From assembly GCF_000384655.1 (NCBI RefSeq), contig NZ_ARQI01000123.1:20772-84771 (forward strand): a DNA stretch of 64,000 nt, written 5' to 3'. A program made the translations under genes and the position numbers. The notes beneath the pieces were generated by a model. It had not been told where the DNA came from. It saw only the letters and a list, made by a program, of their open reading frames with translations, and searched no databases. Source of the stretch: Brachyspira innocens ATCC 29796. Its GTDB lineage: Bacteria; Spirochaetota; Brachyspiria; Brachyspirales; Brachyspiraceae. Below, piece by piece: positions 37,194-45,697 of the stretch. Position 1 is the first letter of the stretch. Every line of letters starts with the position of its first letter.

Positions 37194-37222
37194 TTGACAA
37201 AATAATATAATTAATGTATCAT
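37194..37222 (+). promoter_or_regulatory. Promoter of the ankyrin-protein gene
   Basis: -35 TTGACA at 37194-37199, 17-bp spacer, -10 TATCAT at 37217-37222, 31 bp before the ATG. Confidence 0.7.
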
Positions 37223-37252
37223 ATGTAAAATATTTTTTAAAAAGAGGTTTAT

Positions 37253-37945
37253 ATGAAAAAAATTGTATTAATGGCAGTATTGTATGCTTTATTTAGTTTT
37301 AATGCTTTATATTCAGGAAAAGCTGAAAACGCAGCACAATTATTATTGTATATAGTATCTGGTGACAGCGAAGGGGTTTTAGAGCTTATAAATGATAAAA
37401 AAGTTGATATAAGTGGCAGAATAGAAGATGGTCTAACCCCATTAATGTTTTCTATCATTTATAAGCAAGATGAAATATCTAAAATGCTCATAGAAAAAGG
37501 TGCTAATATCAATGTAAAAGACAAGTCTGGATTTACCGCTCTAATACATTCTATAATGTATAATAGAACAGAAATATCCAAAATCCTTATAGAAAAAAAA
37601 GCTGATGTCAATATAAAAACTTCATTAAATGAAAATGGGGTGTATATGAAAAATATTACTCCTTTAATACTTAATGAAAATAAAGAAGTAGCTCAATCAT
37701 TAATAAATGCTGGTGCTGATATTAATCTTAAATTATCTTGTAAAAATGGAGATATAAAATTAGAAAATGCTACACCTTTAATGTGGTTTATTATTGCTGA
37801 TAATACGGAAGTAGCTGAGTTGTTAATAGAATCTGGAGCCGATATCAATGCTAAAGATAAATACGGAAAAACAGCATTGGATTATGCAAGAGAGAAAAAT
37901 AATTCTAAAATAGAGCAGCTGCTCATTCAAAAAGGTGCTAATTAA
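37253..37945 (+). CDS. Exported ankyrin-repeat protein
   Basis: 230 residues. A signal peptide (MKKIVLMAVLYALFSFNALYSG) is followed by about five ankyrin repeats; clear copies are EDGLTPLMFSIIYKQDEISKMLIEKGANIN, DKSGFTALIHSIMYNRTEISKILIEKKADVN and the last, DKYGKTALDYAREKNNSKIEQLLI (shown here in parts: TPLMFSII, TALIHSIM, TALDYARE). It is probably periplasmic and binds another protein. A decayed partial copy lies about 200 bp downstream. AGAGG precedes the ATG. Confidence 0.9.
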   Translation: MKKIVLMAVLYALFSFNALYSGKAENAAQLLLYIVSGDSEGVLELINDKKVDISGRIEDGLTPLMFSIIYKQDEISKMLIEKGANINVKDKSGFTALIHSIMYNRTEISKILIEKKADVNIKTSLNENGVYMKNITPLILNENKEVAQSLINAGADINLKLSCKNGDIKLENATPLMWFIIADNTEVAELLIESGADINAKDKYGKTALDYAREKNNSKIEQLLIQKGAN

Positions 37946-38152
37946 TAAAAAGTAATTTTATTATAATTGTGAAGAGTATCAATACGAAGCAAACATAGTG
38001 CCTCTAGTACTGCATATATGGCGTATAGGAGGAAGACTTTGTTTGCTTCTTTATCTTCTAAAGAAGGTATTTCTATGTATTGTTATTTTTTTATTAAAAT
38101 ATTCTAATAAGAAAGTTTATATAAAAAACAGAACTTAATAAACTCAATGAAG
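37946..38152 (+). other. Non-coding stretch with a long-stem hairpin
   Basis: GAAGCAAACA (37986-37995) and TGTTTGCTTC (38040-38049) form a 10-bp perfect stem enclosing 44 bases that are more GC-rich than the surroundings and can fold further (CCTC with GAGG). A small CTTC/GAAG hairpin and T-run (to about 38092) follow. It may be a small RNA or a remnant of a mobile repeat; I recognise no Rfam family. Confidence 0.35.
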
Positions 38153-38275
38153 ATGAAATTTCTATCATATATAATGTATGGCAATAGTGAAGGTGTTTTA
38201 GATAATAAAAAAATTAATATAAATATTAACATTGAAGAAATTATTAGCACTTTAATATTATCTATTGTTTACTAG
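38153..38275 (+). pseudogene. Decayed partial copy of the ankyrin-protein gene
   Basis: The 40-codon frame starting MKFLSYIMYGNSEGVLDNKK and ending STLILSIVY at a TAG corresponds to residues of the intact protein upstream that read LLLYIVSGDSEGVLELINDKK and TPLMFSIIY. It lacks a signal peptide, has lost a few codons in the middle and stops where the repeats should continue. It is a tandem duplicate in decay. Confidence 0.7.
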
Positions 38276-38369
38276 CAACAAGTCTAATATATTTTTTTAT
38301 AAATATATTTGATATTATTATATGAGTAGTATATAATAATATTAATTAAATATTATTTAGGATATATTT

Positions 38370-38597
38370 ATGGGATTTCTTTCAGAATTATTTAATATTA
38401 TTATTAATAACCAAAATAAAAATAGAGTTGAAAATCTTTATAAAATCAATTTAAGTTATAAAGATGATGGAGGAAAGGTTAGATATGTTACTGAAACATT
38501 TAGAGCTTATAATAAAAAAGATGCCAGAGAAAGGGCAATGTTAAAATATGGATATTCTATAAGAATAAAAAAAGTAAAATACACAAAAACATTGTAA
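38370..38597 (+). CDS. Small basic protein of unknown function
   Basis: 75 residues. AGGATA lies 8 bp before the ATG. The sequence is KINLSYKDDGGKVRYVTETF then AYNKKDARERAMLKYGY, a small alpha/beta pattern with a basic C-terminus (RIKKVKYTKTL). I recognise no family. It has no signal peptide. The clean ribosome-binding site and normal composition support it as real despite its size. It sits between two decayed genes, so it may be a recent or strain-specific insertion. Confidence 0.6.
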   Translation: MGFLSELFNIIINNQNKNRVENLYKINLSYKDDGGKVRYVTETFRAYNKKDARERAMLKYGYSIRIKKVKYTKTL

Positions 38598-38651
38598 AAT
38601 TTTAAGGTATTATAATATACCTGTTATAACTTTGTACACAATTACATTATT

Positions 38652-38873
38652 CTATATTTTTAAATATAATTGTAAGTGATAAACAGATGTTAATATCTTA
38701 AATCTTTTAAGTGTGTAAAATATATGTTCTATTCTAACTCTGATTTTATTAGTAAACTGATTTTTAGGTTTAATTCATAATTCTTAATATTCGTTTTGTA
38801 ATTAAAACTTTATGATGATATTTTTGTATTCCTGTATAACTTTTATCAACTATAAAAATACTATTTTTATAAT
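38652..38873 (-). pseudogene. Remnant of an IS5-type transposase gene
   Basis: The minus strand encodes, in two frames, SIFIVDKSYTGIQKYHHKV and then KPKNQFTNKIRVRIEHIFY followed by TLKRFKILTSVYHLQLYLKI and a stop. These match the C-terminal part of IS5-family transposases (aDkGYxGixxxH ... N..R..vEh.F..lKrF.iL...yR). A frameshift and a stop separate the pieces and the N-terminal part is missing. No terminal repeats can be recognised. Confidence 0.72.
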
Positions 38874-38959
38874 TCTATATTATGCTTGTTTCAAAAGTAT
38901 ATTTTAAATTATTATATAATAATAGAAATATTCACAAAATTGCATATATACATTATTTT

Positions 38960-40240
38960 CTATTTTTCTTTTTCATTAATTTTTAATATTATTCTATGTA
39001 TTAATATGATTAAGATATTATATATAAATAATGCTATAAAAAATATTTTCATTACAAATATAAAATTTTCAAAAGTTCTAAGTCCGTTTCTTAATGAAAA
39101 ATATACATAAGCAAATATAATTAAATAACCATAGAAGGGATACCACAATCTATAAGCAAGCCCATAATTAAATGTAAGCACTGTAAAAGCTAAAGAAAAA
39201 CCAAAAATAACTGCTGTAGGTACTAATGGTATAATAGCCTCGTATCTGCTTGTAAACTGTATAAGTATAATTTGTTTTGCAAATACTATTAAAAACACTG
39301 ATAAACAAAGAGAGGCAAATACCAACAAAAGAATAGAATAATAAAGTATTTTGCTTTCTTTATTTTTATTATTTTCTTTCTTTGCTATTAGTATATAAGA
39401 AAACATTACTGAAGCTATTGGAGTGCCTATATAGAAAAACATCTTTATTATTAATGATATAGTAGAGTAGTACCCTGCACTTGTTTTATCCAAATATCTG
39501 TTTGCCATGAGTACATCGCTTAAAGATATCCAATTAAATATAAAGTTTACAATAACAATGTGAATTATATAACTTAAAAATATATATAGATTCTGTTTTG
39601 AGAAATACATTTTTATTTTATTTAATGGTATGAAGTAGGGAAGATTAAGTTTTTTTAATTCTATTATATTAATAATAAAATATAATACACAAAATAATGC
39701 CACACTAATAATAGCCCTTTCCAAAGTAAGCCCTGTTATAATAAAATAGGCTAGTAAAAGTATTTTTGATATAAATATTGCTATAAGACTTGCAGTATAA
39801 TCATAAGCTATATAATTATTAATTTTTAGTATAGACTGTGAAACTATTCCCAAAATAGTAACAAATATTCCAACAGACATTATAAGAAGAGAGGGGTAGC
39901 TTTTTATATTAAAAAGTATATCTATTAAAGGTATTGACGCTATATAAAGAATGGATATTACAATAGCAATAATATATCCATAAGCCCAATATGTACGTGC
40001 ATCCTCATCATCTTTGTAATGATGCATTATATAATAACTAAAACTAGATACTGTTAAAACTATTATGGAATATATATTTATTATACCATTATAATGAGCA
40101 AAATCTGATATTGATAAACTTCTGTTAATATAAATTGATGATATATAATTTAATACACTTGCAATACCGTTTATAAATACTAATAATGCATAGTTAATAT
40201 AATATGAATATTTTTTGTATAATGTTTTTATTATGTTCAT
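38960..40240 (-). CDS. Polysaccharide (O-antigen) flippase-like membrane protein
   Basis: 426 residues with about 12 hydrophobic helices spread evenly. The N-terminus (YINYALLVFINGIASVLNYISSIYINRSLSISDFAHYNGI) has the layout of the Wzx/MATE-like polysaccharide exporters, where the first helix is followed by a conserved small-residue segment and S.xDFA.y. It would flip lipid-linked saccharides across the inner membrane. No glycosyltransferases lie beside it in this window, so its substrate is unknown. Confidence 0.8.
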   Translation of the reverse strand: MNIIKTLYKKYSYYINYALLVFINGIASVLNYISSIYINRSLSISDFAHYNGIINIYSIIVLTVSSFSYYIMHHYKDDEDARTYWAYGYIIAIVISILYIASIPLIDILFNIKSYPSLLIMSVGIFVTILGIVSQSILKINNYIAYDYTASLIAIFISKILLLAYFIITGLTLERAIISVALFCVLYFIINIIELKKLNLPYFIPLNKIKMYFSKQNLYIFLSYIIHIVIVNFIFNWISLSDVLMANRYLDKTSAGYYSTISLIIKMFFYIGTPIASVMFSYILIAKKENNKNKESKILYYSILLLVFASLCLSVFLIVFAKQIILIQFTSRYEAIIPLVPTAVIFGFSLAFTVLTFNYGLAYRLWYPFYGYLIIFAYVYFSLRNGLRTFENFIFVMKIFFIALFIYNILIILIHRIILKINEKEK

Positions 40241-40283
40241 ATTATATTAACTTTAATTTACCTTTATTAAAACTTTATCTTAA

Positions 40284-41912
40284 TTATCTTCTTCTAAAGA
40301 ACCATATCAATATACCAAGTATACCAAATAAACAAGGCAAACCTATTTGAGCAACATATCTTATAAAGTTAGTTTGAGTAGTAGTAAGAGTAAGATTTTT
40401 TATGCTTGCTTCTTTAGGTCTTATAGTAATTTTTTGTCTTGCCTCTAATAGATAAGCAACGCTATTCATAAATAAGTCTTTATTACCAGCAAAAGCTATA
40501 TCTACAGACTGACCTTGCTCTGGATTAATATATGCATTCAAAGCAAAAGTAGCATCACCAAATACAACTATTCTTGCAGGTTCTTTTCTTCCTTCTATTT
40601 CATAAGTACCGCTTATAGCCAAAGGCACAGGACCTGGTATATCTGTTCTTGGATTGAATCTTGCTCTTGATAAATCAAATGTAGCCTCTTCTTTTCCATA
40701 ACCTTGAGGTGTAGTTGTAATTATGTTTTCAAAGCTGCCGTTATATTTATTTTCTCCGCTTAATATACTTCTTGCTACAACTAAGCAGGCAAATACATTA
40801 CCTTCTTTAAGTGTCTGAGTTATAGGGTGTGAAGTGTATTGAGGCACTATATTAACAGGTATAACAACACTTGAAGCTGTATCTATTATATAGTCATTTT
40901 TAGTTTTAAATCCCCAATCTGATAGGAAATTACCTAGATTGCTGTTAAATTTGCTTCTGTCCATAAAGCTGTCATATAATACTAATAATTTACCGCCAGT
41001 TTTTACATAGTTATTTAATTTTTCTATTTCAAAATCGCTGAATGTTTCAACTGGTGCAGCTATAACTATTAAAGCAGCATCTGTAGGTATATTTTCAAGT
41101 ATAATATTTAATTCTCTTACTTTATAATTTTCATTTTCCAAATAAGTTTTTACATAAGATAAACCTTCCCCGCCTCTGTCCTGTATTTGTCTTTCTCCAT
41201 GTCCTACAGTAAAATATATAACATACGATTCATTATCAAGTAATGTATATATTGCCTGAGTAAATTTTTCTTCCCCTACAAATAAAGGATCTGAAGTAAC
41301 TTTTGACTGAGTAGTTAAATCTTTTCTGTATACTCTTACTTGTTTGCTTTGTCCGTAAGTAAATACTATTTCTCCAACCTGAGTCATTTGATATTTGCTT
41401 TTAGCTGAAGGTTTTTCTATAGGGTTAATATATTCAACAGTTATATGTTTATTAATCCTTTTATATTGTTCAAGTAATAAATCGGCCCTCCAATCAGCTG
41501 AAGTAGGGTCTGTACTTGGAGCTCTGAGTACAACTATAGAAAGCGAACTGTCTATTCTTGATAATACATCAGTAGTTTGCTGAGATACTGTGTATGATTT
41601 ATTCTGAGTCATATCAAATCTTATAGGGAAGTTTATACTTATAATATAAAGCCCTACTAATATTGCCAAAACTATAACTAAAGATAATATTCCAAAAAAA
41701 GCTTTATGCACGAAACGCATCTTTAAAAGAGATATTATATATTTTCTGTCTACTATTAATGTAATAATAGTTATAACAGCAGATATTGCAAGTACAATCC
41801 AAAAAACTGTAGTAGGTCTTTGAGTTACTGCATAAAAGAAAATCCAAGCAAAAAATAATAATACCCATGAAGCTATAGTTAAAATTCTTAAATTAAACTT
41901 TTTATTTGACAT
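40284..41912 (-). CDS. GldG-family ABC transporter auxiliary membrane protein
   Basis: 542 residues. Two or three helices at the N-terminus (about 10-55 and 70-95), then a large extracytoplasmic part beginning FDMTQNKSYTVSQQTTDVL, and a last helix at the C-terminus (FIRYVAQIGLPCLFGILGILIWF). GldG proteins (DUF4350/ABC-2 auxiliary) open their soluble part with DLTxxkrYtLSxxT, which is what is seen. Partners are normally an ABC ATPase and a GldF permease, but neither flanks it here. Substrate unknown. Confidence 0.85.
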   Translation of the reverse strand: MSNKKFNLRILTIASWVLLFFAWIFFYAVTQRPTTVFWIVLAISAVITIITLIVDRKYIISLLKMRFVHKAFFGILSLVIVLAILVGLYIISINFPIRFDMTQNKSYTVSQQTTDVLSRIDSSLSIVVLRAPSTDPTSADWRADLLLEQYKRINKHITVEYINPIEKPSAKSKYQMTQVGEIVFTYGQSKQVRVYRKDLTTQSKVTSDPLFVGEEKFTQAIYTLLDNESYVIYFTVGHGERQIQDRGGEGLSYVKTYLENENYKVRELNIILENIPTDAALIVIAAPVETFSDFEIEKLNNYVKTGGKLLVLYDSFMDRSKFNSNLGNFLSDWGFKTKNDYIIDTASSVVIPVNIVPQYTSHPITQTLKEGNVFACLVVARSILSGENKYNGSFENIITTTPQGYGKEEATFDLSRARFNPRTDIPGPVPLAISGTYEIEGRKEPARIVVFGDATFALNAYINPEQGQSVDIAFAGNKDLFMNSVAYLLEARQKITIRPKEASIKNLTLTTTQTNFIRYVAQIGLPCLFGILGILIWFFRRR

Positions 41913-42216
41913 CTAATAATAATCCATTTTCTATAATTTTTAATTAATTTGAATAAGTATTATATATAATTAATGATAAATTGCAATAATTATGTTTAGT
42001 TATACTTGTTCTCAAAGATTATCGGATATTCTATAATTTTTTATATAAAAAATATTTTTATATAAAATGTATAAAATAATACACAGTTTCTAAATCTAGT
42101 ATAAATCTTTATTTTTATAATGTTTATTTTATATTGAAATAATTTAAAAATCACTCTATTATTAATTACTATATAAATACTAATAAAATAATATAAATTT
42201 TTAATAGAGTTGTAAA
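41913..42216. promoter_or_regulatory. Divergent upstream region of gldG-like gene and dxr
   Basis: 304 bp without a gene, very AT-rich. A dxr promoter is present: -35 TTGAAA at 42134-42139, 17-bp spacer, -10 TATTAT at 42157-42162. I see no riboswitch or other structure. Confidence 0.6.
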
Positions 42217-43371
42217 ATGAAAAAAAGAATTCTTTTGTTGGGAGCTACTGGCTCTATAGGTACTAATACTTGTACGGTTGTTAGAAAATTCAGCAGTGAT
42301 TTTGAAATAGTGGGAATGTCTGCAAATAGTAAAATAGATATTCTTAGAACTTTATGTACTGAGTTTAAGCCAAAAACTGTAAATATATCAGATAAGAGTG
42401 CGGCAAATATTTTTAAAGATTATGACTGTGCAGAAAGTATAAATATTTTTGACGGAAGTATTGCTGATTTTGTAAAACATACAGATTTTGATATATTAGT
42501 AAATGCTCTAACTGGATATGCAGGATTTCTTCCTACGGTAGAGGCAATAAAAAAAGGAAAAACTGTTGCTTTGGCAAATAAAGAGACTTTGGTAGTAGGC
42601 GGAGATATTATAAATGAACTATTAAAACAGCATAATGCCAAATTAATACCAATAGATAGTGAGCATTCTGCTATATTTCAGATATTAAATCATTTTGGTA
42701 AGGATGCATTATCAAAAGTAATAATAACAGCTTCAGGAGGTCCTTTTTTCAGAACACCTAAAGAAGAGTTAAAAAATGTTACTGTAGAGATGGCATTAAA
42801 GCACCCAACTTGGTCAATGGGAAGTAAAATTACTATAGACAGTGCCACTATGATGAATAAGGGCTTTGAAGTGATAGAAGCACATCATTTATTTAATTTG
42901 GATTATGATAAAATAGAAACTATTATTCACCCGCAGAGTTTAATACATTCTATGGCCGAGTTTGTTGATGGAGAAATATATGCTCAAATAGGAAAAAATG
43001 ATATGTGCCTCCCTATACAGCATGCACTTACCTATCCAGAAATAAGAAATACTCCATTTGAAAAGTTAAAATTATATGAACATAGCGAAATTAATTTTTA
43101 TAAAATGGATTTTGATAAATTTGTTATGCTTAAACTAGCCTATGAATGCGGTAAAAAAGGAGGACTTTATCCCTGCGTACTTAATGCTGCAAATGAGGTA
43201 TGTGTATATTCATTTTTGGAGAAAAGAATTGGCTTTACTGATATATTTGATATTGTTTCAAAGGTATGTGATAGAAAAATAAATATACCTTTGAATATAG
43301 ACAACATAATCAATATGGACAGCGAAATAAGAAAAGAGACCAGATGGATAATAGATTCTATGACTAAATAA
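42217..43371 (+). CDS. dxr: 1-deoxy-D-xylulose-5-phosphate reductoisomerase
   Basis: 384 residues. NADPH loop GATGSIGTNT at 9-18; NKET at 121-124; metal ligands D147 and E149 in PIDSEHSAIFQ; substrate-binding ASGGPFF (172-178); HPTWSMGSKITIDSATMMNKGFEVIEAH in pieces around 196-223 with the third metal-binding Glu. It makes 2-C-methyl-D-erythritol 4-phosphate, the second step of the non-mevalonate isoprenoid pathway. Usually grouped with cdsA or rseP; here it precedes proS. Confidence 0.97.
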   Translation: MKKRILLLGATGSIGTNTCTVVRKFSSDFEIVGMSANSKIDILRTLCTEFKPKTVNISDKSAANIFKDYDCAESINIFDGSIADFVKHTDFDILVNALTGYAGFLPTVEAIKKGKTVALANKETLVVGGDIINELLKQHNAKLIPIDSEHSAIFQILNHFGKDALSKVIITASGGPFFRTPKEELKNVTVEMALKHPTWSMGSKITIDSATMMNKGFEVIEAHHLFNLDYDKIETIIHPQSLIHSMAEFVDGEIYAQIGKNDMCLPIQHALTYPEIRNTPFEKLKLYEHSEINFYKMDFDKFVMLKLAYECGKKGGLYPCVLNAANEVCVYSFLEKRIGFTDIFDIVSKVCDRKINIPLNIDNIINMDSEIRKETRWIIDSMTK

Positions 43372-43446
43372 TTAAAACTGTTATTCATAGTTGATAATTT
43401 TAATTTTATAATATATCATTATTAAAAAATATTTTAAGGAAATATT

Positions 43447-45183
43447 ATGCGTTTATCGAAACTATTTATGCCTACATTAAAAGAAGCACCAAGTGATGCA
43501 ATAATAGCCTCAAACAAATTAATGATTAGAGCAGCACTTGCTAGAAAAATATCAAACGGACTTTATTCTTATCTGCCATTGGGAGTGAGAGTATTAAGTA
43601 AAATATCTAATATCATACGTGAAGAAATGGACGCTATAGGTTCTAATGAATGCATAATGCCCATACTAGTTTCTAAAGAATTATTAACGCCTTCTGGAAG
43701 ATGGGAAAGATTTAAAAAAGAATTATTCAGATTGAAAGACAGAAACGATGTTGATATGGCTATGGGACCTACTCATGAAGAGGCTTTTACTATAACAGCA
43801 CAGAATGAAATACAATCATATAAAGATTTGCCTTTAACTTTATATCAAATACATACAAAGTTTAGAGATGAGATAAGACCAAGATTTGGAGTTATACGCT
43901 CTAAAGAGTTTACAATGAAAGACGCTTATTCATTTCATATAACTAAAGAATGTCTTGATAAAACTTACAATGATATGAGCAGAGCCTACACTAAGATTTT
44001 TAAAAGAATGGGGCTTGATACTGTAAGTGTAAAAGCAGACAGCGGTGCTATGGGAGGAGAAGGAAGCGAAGAGTTTATGGTATTAAGTGAAGTAGGTGAG
44101 GAGACAATAATTTTCTGTTCTAAATGCGACTATAGAGCAAATGTAGAAAAGGCCAATGTTAAAAAAGATGATGAAGTTAAATCATATACTGATAAGCCTT
44201 TGGAAGAAGTTAATACTCCAGATATAAAAACCATAAATGACTTGGAAAAGTTTTTTAATACATCTTCAAAAAATTTCATTAAAAGTATAATTTATAAAAC
44301 AGAAGAAGGAGAAGTTATACTAGTAGCTACTAGAGGAGATTTAGAAATAAATGAAACTAAACTCTCTAATGCATTAGGAGGACTTGATATAGAACTTGCC
44401 GATGAGGATACTGTAAAAGAAGTTACAGGTGCCAGAGTTGGTTTTGCTTCGCCTATAGGATTAAAAAAGAAAATAAGAATATTTGCTGACTATTCTATAA
44501 AATCTGTTGCTGATGCAATAGTTGGAGGCAATAAAGATGATACACATATAAAAAATGTTAATATACAAAGAGATTTTAATATTGATGTATGGGGTGATTT
44601 TAGAACTGCAAAAGAAAGCGATAAATGTCCAGAGTGCGGAGAGACTTTATATCAGAAAAAAGGTTTAGAGTTGGGACATATTTTTAAATTAGGTGATAAA
44701 TATACTCAGGCTTTCAATTTTAAAGTATTAGATGAAAATAACAAAGAAATAACTCCTATAATGGGCTGTTATGGAATAGGTGTTAATAGAGCTTTGGCTT
44801 CTGTTATAGAACAAAATTATGATGATAAAGGTATTATATTTCCTATAAGTGTTGCTCCTTATGAGGCTATAGTAGTTGCCATTGATAAAGAGGGAGAAGA
44901 ATCATTTAAAAAGGCAGAAGAGATTTACAATGCTCTTAATGCTCTAAAAGTTGAAACTATGTTTGATGACAGAAAAGAAAGACTTGGAGTTAAACTCAAT
45001 GACTGCGATTTAATAGGTATTCCTATGAGAATAATTGTTGGTAAAAAATCTCTTCAAAGGGGAGTGGTTGAGTTTAAACTTAGAAGTTCATCTGAAAGTG
45101 TTGAAGTAAAAACAGATGAAATAGTTGAATATGTAAAAAGAAAAAAAGAAGAACTATTTAATGAAATAAACTCTAAACTATAA
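43447..45183 (+). CDS. proS: Prolyl-tRNA synthetase, bacterial type
   Basis: 578 residues, class II. Motif 2 region FRDEIRPRFGVIRSKEFTMKDAYSFH, the binding loop AMGPTHEEAFT, and MGCYGIGVNRALASVIEQ of motif 3 are all seen. Between them (about 225-385) lies the INS editing domain, which removes wrongly charged alanine. AAGGA precedes the ATG. It charges tRNA-Pro. It follows dxr by 75 bp on the same strand. Confidence 0.97.
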   Translation: MRLSKLFMPTLKEAPSDAIIASNKLMIRAALARKISNGLYSYLPLGVRVLSKISNIIREEMDAIGSNECIMPILVSKELLTPSGRWERFKKELFRLKDRNDVDMAMGPTHEEAFTITAQNEIQSYKDLPLTLYQIHTKFRDEIRPRFGVIRSKEFTMKDAYSFHITKECLDKTYNDMSRAYTKIFKRMGLDTVSVKADSGAMGGEGSEEFMVLSEVGEETIIFCSKCDYRANVEKANVKKDDEVKSYTDKPLEEVNTPDIKTINDLEKFFNTSSKNFIKSIIYKTEEGEVILVATRGDLEINETKLSNALGGLDIELADEDTVKEVTGARVGFASPIGLKKKIRIFADYSIKSVADAIVGGNKDDTHIKNVNIQRDFNIDVWGDFRTAKESDKCPECGETLYQKKGLELGHIFKLGDKYTQAFNFKVLDENNKEITPIMGCYGIGVNRALASVIEQNYDDKGIIFPISVAPYEAIVVAIDKEGEESFKKAEEIYNALNALKVETMFDDRKERLGVKLNDCDLIGIPMRIIVGKKSLQRGVVEFKLRSSSESVEVKTDEIVEYVKRKKEELFNEINSKL

Positions 45184-45196
45184 TATAAATTTATAA

Positions 45197-45240
45197 AAAT
45201 GAATAAGAGTATAAAATTATATTTCTTATTCATTTTTTAT
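45197..45240 (+). terminator. Rho-independent terminator after proS
   Basis: A 12-bp stem, AAATGAATAAGA (45197-45208) with TCTTATTCATTT (45224-45235), and a following T-tract. It ends 14 bp before the next gene starts. Confidence 0.8.
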
Positions 45241-45254
45241 TTTAAAAATAATTT

Positions 45255-45692
45255 ATGGAAAATATAGCAATTGTAAATGATATTGATAATAATATAGTTA
45301 ATTCAATTCTTTTTATATCTTCAAAAAGCGAATATATTAGTTTATCCGAAAATAATTTAAAACAATATATAAAAGATGAATATCATAAAGTTATAATCAT
45401 AAAAAATAATAATGAGATAAAAGGTTTCTTAATTTATTTTTTGCTTGCACCAGAAATAGATATAATATTTATAGCAGTTTATCCAAATAATAAAGGATAT
45501 GGCAGCAAATTATTATCATATTTATTTGATGATGCAAAAGCTAATAATGTAAATAGTATCAAACTCGACTTGTATGAAAATAATATAACAGCTAAAAACT
45601 TTTATATAAAAAACGGATTTAAAAAAATAGCTGTGAGAAAAAAATATTATAATGATAAATTTGATGCTCTTATAATGGAGAAATCAATATAA
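45255..45692 (+). CDS. GNAT family N-acetyltransferase
   Basis: 145 residues. GNAT motif A is clear: IDIIFIAVYPNNKGYGSKLLSYLFDDA (about 75-100) with the acetyl-CoA loop PNNKGYGSKL, followed by the NNITAKNFYIKNGFKK motif B. This resembles RimI-type enzymes. The acceptor is unknown. There is no Shine-Dalgarno sequence and a terminator lies just upstream, so it may be translated from a leaderless or very short message. Confidence 0.88.
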   Translation: MENIAIVNDIDNNIVNSILFISSKSEYISLSENNLKQYIKDEYHKVIIIKNNNEIKGFLIYFLLAPEIDIIFIAVYPNNKGYGSKLLSYLFDDAKANNVNSIKLDLYENNITAKNFYIKNGFKKIAVRKKYYNDKFDALIMEKSI

Positions 45693-45697
45693 ATATA

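Noticed and set aside
38886..39110. A 74-residue plus-strand frame near the IS remnant
   Set aside because: Mostly antisense to the end of the flippase gene and of Ile/Tyr-rich composition expected from AT-rich noise.
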